64,000 bases of DNA from Tubulanus polymorphus. Lineage: Eukaryota > Nemertea > Palaeonemertea > Tubulaniformes > Tubulanidae. The stretch lies in NCBI RefSeq assembly GCF_964204645.1, contig NC_134028.1:5678501-5742500 (forward strand), in the 5' to 3' direction. Positions within the stretch are counted from its first letter, which is position 1, and each line of letters begins with the position of its first letter. Below are positions 60,177-64,000 of this stretch, in pieces. The notes below the pieces were generated by a model. That model saw only the letters and a program-made list of their open reading frames with translations, did no database searches and was not told the origin of the DNA. A program made the position numbers and the translations under genes.

Positions 60177-62249
60177 TTCGTATTTATACATTTCCTATTA
60201 TATTTGAATGTTATTCCACAAATTAGATTGGAACGACCCAGAAACAGCATCCTTTTTCAAACTTCTTGGATACCACGTTCGCTTACACATCATTCCATAC
60301 CATGTACGCCGAACTATTAGATTTATATATATTGCTATGAAATATGTAACCGCATTGCAGTGCCTCGATGCAGTAGCCTCGGGCACCAGATAATTCTACT
60401 CTACTTTCAAAAGAAACATAAACTTCACGCAAAAAATCGCCTCGGGCATCGCGCGCCGTCACCGACGTCGTTTAATTTGAATGTTTTTGCTTTAACATTT
60501 ATCCCCGTGCCTATATTGATTAGGTAGTTAAAATTGGTTAGTTTTAGGAGTGTCGGCGCATCGATAACCATACCCAGCAGGAGACATCATTCGTATACTT
60601 ATAGCATCGATATATCGTATCATAACAGCTGAAACCTATAGAGAAACACTTACACACGTACTTTAGAACAAGTTTTTTGCGACACACGCGCGCGATCGCA
60701 TGGCATTGTTATGGAAATTTTAGTAGTCCCAATTCAACCCAGAATAATGTCCGGACATATCTGGATAAACATTCGGTTCAAACAAAAATATAACCTTTCG
60801 AACATCTGGATCAGACATGAATTAAAAAAAAACAGCCTGGCGTCGAACCAGAAAAAAACGAGTCAAGTGAAAAAGTACATATTTCAACTACCTGCATGCA
60901 ATATCACTGCGTTGGATCACAGTCAGCTCCACATTAGACTCTCGAGCTATGCAATTTCAATTATATACGATATTTAACGAAATGGTGGTATTAGGTAGTG
61001 GGGTGACACTCCTTTAAACATTTCCGCCTGTCCTTCCTTGCCTTAATACGGTTATGGCCAACGAAACTCTTCACTTGTGAGATGCGAGTGTAGAGTTCTT
61101 CCGAGGATTGTTACTGCGTCGTCGAGACGGTAACGTAAACAGCATACGGCCCCGGAGCCTCCACCGCCCCTCCTCACATCGCCAAAGTTTTTTGCTTGTA
61201 GTTCGGAAGACCTCATCCGAACCTCCATACCTTTCTCCGGATTGGATGTGTGATATCAGCTACCGTTTCTGATGTTCCTCGTATTTAGAGCAGGTTCAGG
61301 TCAACAATGGGAGTGGGACATTTGCGATACAACACGTCCTGGAAGTGCTACTAAATCCCTAATGGAGAATTCATACTGATACAGATGACGTTTTGCGACG
61401 ATTCATAAAGAGGAAATTTCTCTACGTAACATAAGAAGTGTTTTACAATAACATACACACTGCAGTCATACAAGCAATTGAGCTACGAGCAATCATCTCA
61501 ACGATTCGGCTAGAATAAAGAAACCTCGTCTCCAAACTCAAAACGTACGGAAACGCTCGGAAAAAATGTTTCTGTCACAGATTTCCATGTTTCCCCGGGT
61601 TGTGTGCGCTGGGCTTAAGGTTCATCAGCCGAATTTGATGCATGTCTATTGTTGATTAGATCGTTAAAGACTTCTTATTCTTAGCGAGGAGACTCTTTCT
61701 TTCCCGAATTATCTTCCCCTTCCCGCTTTCCCCTCTCGGACGTTCGGTCGTTTTGGCACGTGTGAACTTGCTGAAAATCTACGACGAATTTAAAGTTTTG
61801 AACAAAGAAAATATTCAAACCATCGTTTATAAAAAAAAAAAACTTATTTAGTATGTATGGTTTGTTAGCGTGTAAGGACTCAGATATCAAATAAGAAATA
61901 TACAATGTACGAAATAGGCAACTAATGTTTCCCAATTGGAAATGTTAAAATAACACGACAATTTTTGCAATATGATATCGGAATGTATACATCGGCGATA
62001 GCCAAGTAGTTAAAACGGCAGCTGGTCTCATTGTTTGATCGTGTGGCCTTCCTCGACTCTTCTTGCTTTCATAGAAATACAAAGCGTATATTAATCTGCA
62101 CTCGTTGAAGTTCTTCGCGTGTGTCCAGGTGACAAATTCGCACACGAGAAAAATAACAAAAAAACGTAAAGATCGCTATTTTTAATTTCCCTTATAAGTT
62201 GTTTTTAGTTTTGCACGGGACGAAAACACATAAAAAGCGTATATGTAAC

Positions 62250-62490
62250 CAAATGACGAAATGCAAAACTTTATCAATGCAAGCAGTTGACACAAGAACT
62301 ATCAGAAGATAGGTTCGAACGCGCATACATAAGACTAATTTATTTCCAAACATTTCAATTTAACGACGAAATGCAAAGCAGTTGACACGAAAACTTACTG
62401 ACGAAATGTAAAGCAGTTTTGATAGAAGTACTTCTATAGGTGCGATCCGAACGCGCATATTAGTTCATTTTCGAACATTCCAATTTGAGA
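62250..62490. repeat. Diverged tandem duplication
   Basis: Two halves share GACGAAATG(C/T)AAA, GCAGTT, CGAACGCGCATA and TTTC(C/G)AA(A)CATTCCAATTT in the same order, each about 110-120 bp. Confidence 0.6.
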
Positions 62491-64000
62491 ATTCTGATGA
62501 ACTTTGAAGTAATATATTCTGTGAACGACAATTTTTGAGGCTGAATTGATGGGAAATTATTGAACACGTGCGTTGCGTGTGTGTGTGTGACCTCGACCTT
62601 TCCAGCATCGGAAAAAATTCCCACGAATCGCAGCTTCTGAAAAATCATATTCGCCCTGGAGCTCAGATCATCGAGTAGAATCTGGATACATCGAATGTGT
62701 GGATTAGTAATATTTTTAGCGAATTATTTTGTATATTGTTCGACAAGACACGCTTAAACCATAGTAACGGCGTAGTGTCAATCTATATATATATACATAA
62801 AGTAGAGGTGACCAGGTCACCAACGAAAATTAAAGGACTTATCATCATCAAAACATTAAACCTTTCATTTGATTTTTTGAACGTTATTTATTAACCGGTT
62901 ACCATTCCAAAATCAATGCCCACGTTTTGACATATATTATATGACTTACTAAGCCCATTTCGCTGGATGGATCAAGATATCTCGTCTCGGGTCCCGACTG
63001 AGAAATAGCCCCGATCCAGTCGAAAGAAACATGATGCACGTTTATCTTTTAACGTTTCAGCTCAATGAAAAGGCCGCCGAATCAAATTTTTCATTTAAAT
63101 GTTCATTCATGGCTTCCTCATTACCGTCTTGAATTCAATACGGTATATTCACCTTTTTAATTTCGAATGAGTTTTGCCAACATAGCACTCCCGTTATGTA
63201 AATATATATTCACGCACACGTCGCTTATCGCCTGCCAGTATCATCTTAGAGATTCTTCGAGAAATAATCGACGCCTACTCATTGCTATATACGTCGAATT
63301 AGGGACATTAGAACGGAACTAATCGGCAGACGACAGCTCTGGTGCGTGAGCGTATTTTTAAAGTCCGTTCGTGGGAGTTTTTCAAATTAGAAATATCGTT
63401 CATTCTTTTTCAATGAACATCTTTATGAAAGTGATCGAAATGAAATTCATACCTTTGTACGAAATGACAGTTTCAATATTCTTTGGAGCTGGCTCTTGGG
63501 ACTGGTTTTATAGACCAGTTTAGAATTAGATAAATACGAGCGAAATTGACCGAATTCTGCAACCCAGACACGAAGTTACTTTTAACATCATTTCCTTGTT
63601 ATCTTGTTCGTATATGTCACTCGCAAGGCAACACCGCAACGAATTGAAACCGAATAAGGCAAAGAATATATTTACAAAAGCGTATATACATTTTTTTATT
63701 TATCACATTGTCTTATTCAGTAATGTTATAAATATATATCTGAAGAAAAGACGAGAACAAATACATAATGTGGTTTCTTTGAGATAACCAAGGCCATGAT
63801 CATTTCATTACGTGCGGCAAGTATGGTGAAATAGGTCTGAATATTTCTGTCAAAAGTCCGATGCAATATTATAGAAATCTGAACAAAAAATCTAGACTCT
63901 TGAACAGATATTTAGGTGTTTCTCTAGAAGGATTTCTATAGGATAATTCATTTCTCGTGGAATGCTCGCATGGATTTTAATGCCCAACATATTTCGTTTT

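Larger units (their letters stand above)
58660..64000. other. Region without a recognised gene
   Basis: Open frames are short and of non-coding composition. It contains inverted-repeat elements (59735-59901, 60007-60176), part of a family C element (61545-61620) and an old tandem duplication (62250-62490). It could be a long intron or an intergenic spacer. Confidence 0.55.

Noticed and set aside
60208-60393. Overlapping 61-62 residue frames on both strands
   Set aside because: Both frames cover the same region with no splice sites, no recognisable motif and non-coding composition.
61681-61935. 84-residue minus-strand frame
   Set aside because: It is A/T-run-rich with Phe and Lys runs and no recognisable motif.

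Overview
This window is nuclear DNA of an animal. Genes are split into many short exons, nearly all with GT-AG introns, and are separated by AT-rich spacers full of short inverted-repeat elements. The proteins are close to their vertebrate counterparts. The gene order and the type of repeats suggest a marine invertebrate, probably a spiralian (mollusc, brachiopod, annelid or nemertean); the phylum cannot be settled from the sequence alone. I rebuilt exon structures by hand from splice sites, codon phase and protein similarity recalled from known families. No search was run.

Layout. About 1.6-6.9 kb (+): the 3' part of an unrecognised gene with a very long last exon. 9.7-11.6 kb (-): a CYSTM1-like small proline-rich and cysteine-rich tail-anchored protein. 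12.7-15.3 kb (-): SGSH, the lysosomal heparan N-sulfatase, lacking only its signal-peptide exon. 22.3-35.5 kb (+): a complete 21-exon SLC26A11-type sulfate/anion transporter. 40.1-41.6 kb (-): complete IFT27, a ciliary small GTPase. 42.9-45.6 kb (+): complete DMC1, the meiotic recombinase. 47.9-56.0 kb (-): a complete SUN-domain protein (SUN1/SUN2 type), with a possible 5' UTR exon near 58.0 kb. 58.4 kb (+): a possible small secreted peptide. No gene was recognised from 58.7 to 64 kb.

Two neighbourhoods mirror the human genome. SGSH and SLC26A11 lie head to head, as on human 17q25. DMC1 lies beside a SUN gene, with IFT27 next door; in human, DMC1 and SUN2 are close together at 22q13 and IFT27 is on the same arm. 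The first pair joins release of sulfate from heparan sulfate with sulfate movement across membranes. The second groups genes for meiotic strand exchange, nuclear-envelope tethering and cilia/flagella, all used in the germ line.

The spacers and introns hold at least five families of foldback or terminal-inverted-repeat elements, tRNA-derived SINEs, tandem arrays, and a striking 36-37 bp palindrome found at two loci, each time between different short direct repeats. I regard that palindrome, the two GC-AG introns of SGSH and the conserved gene neighbourhoods as the most interesting points.
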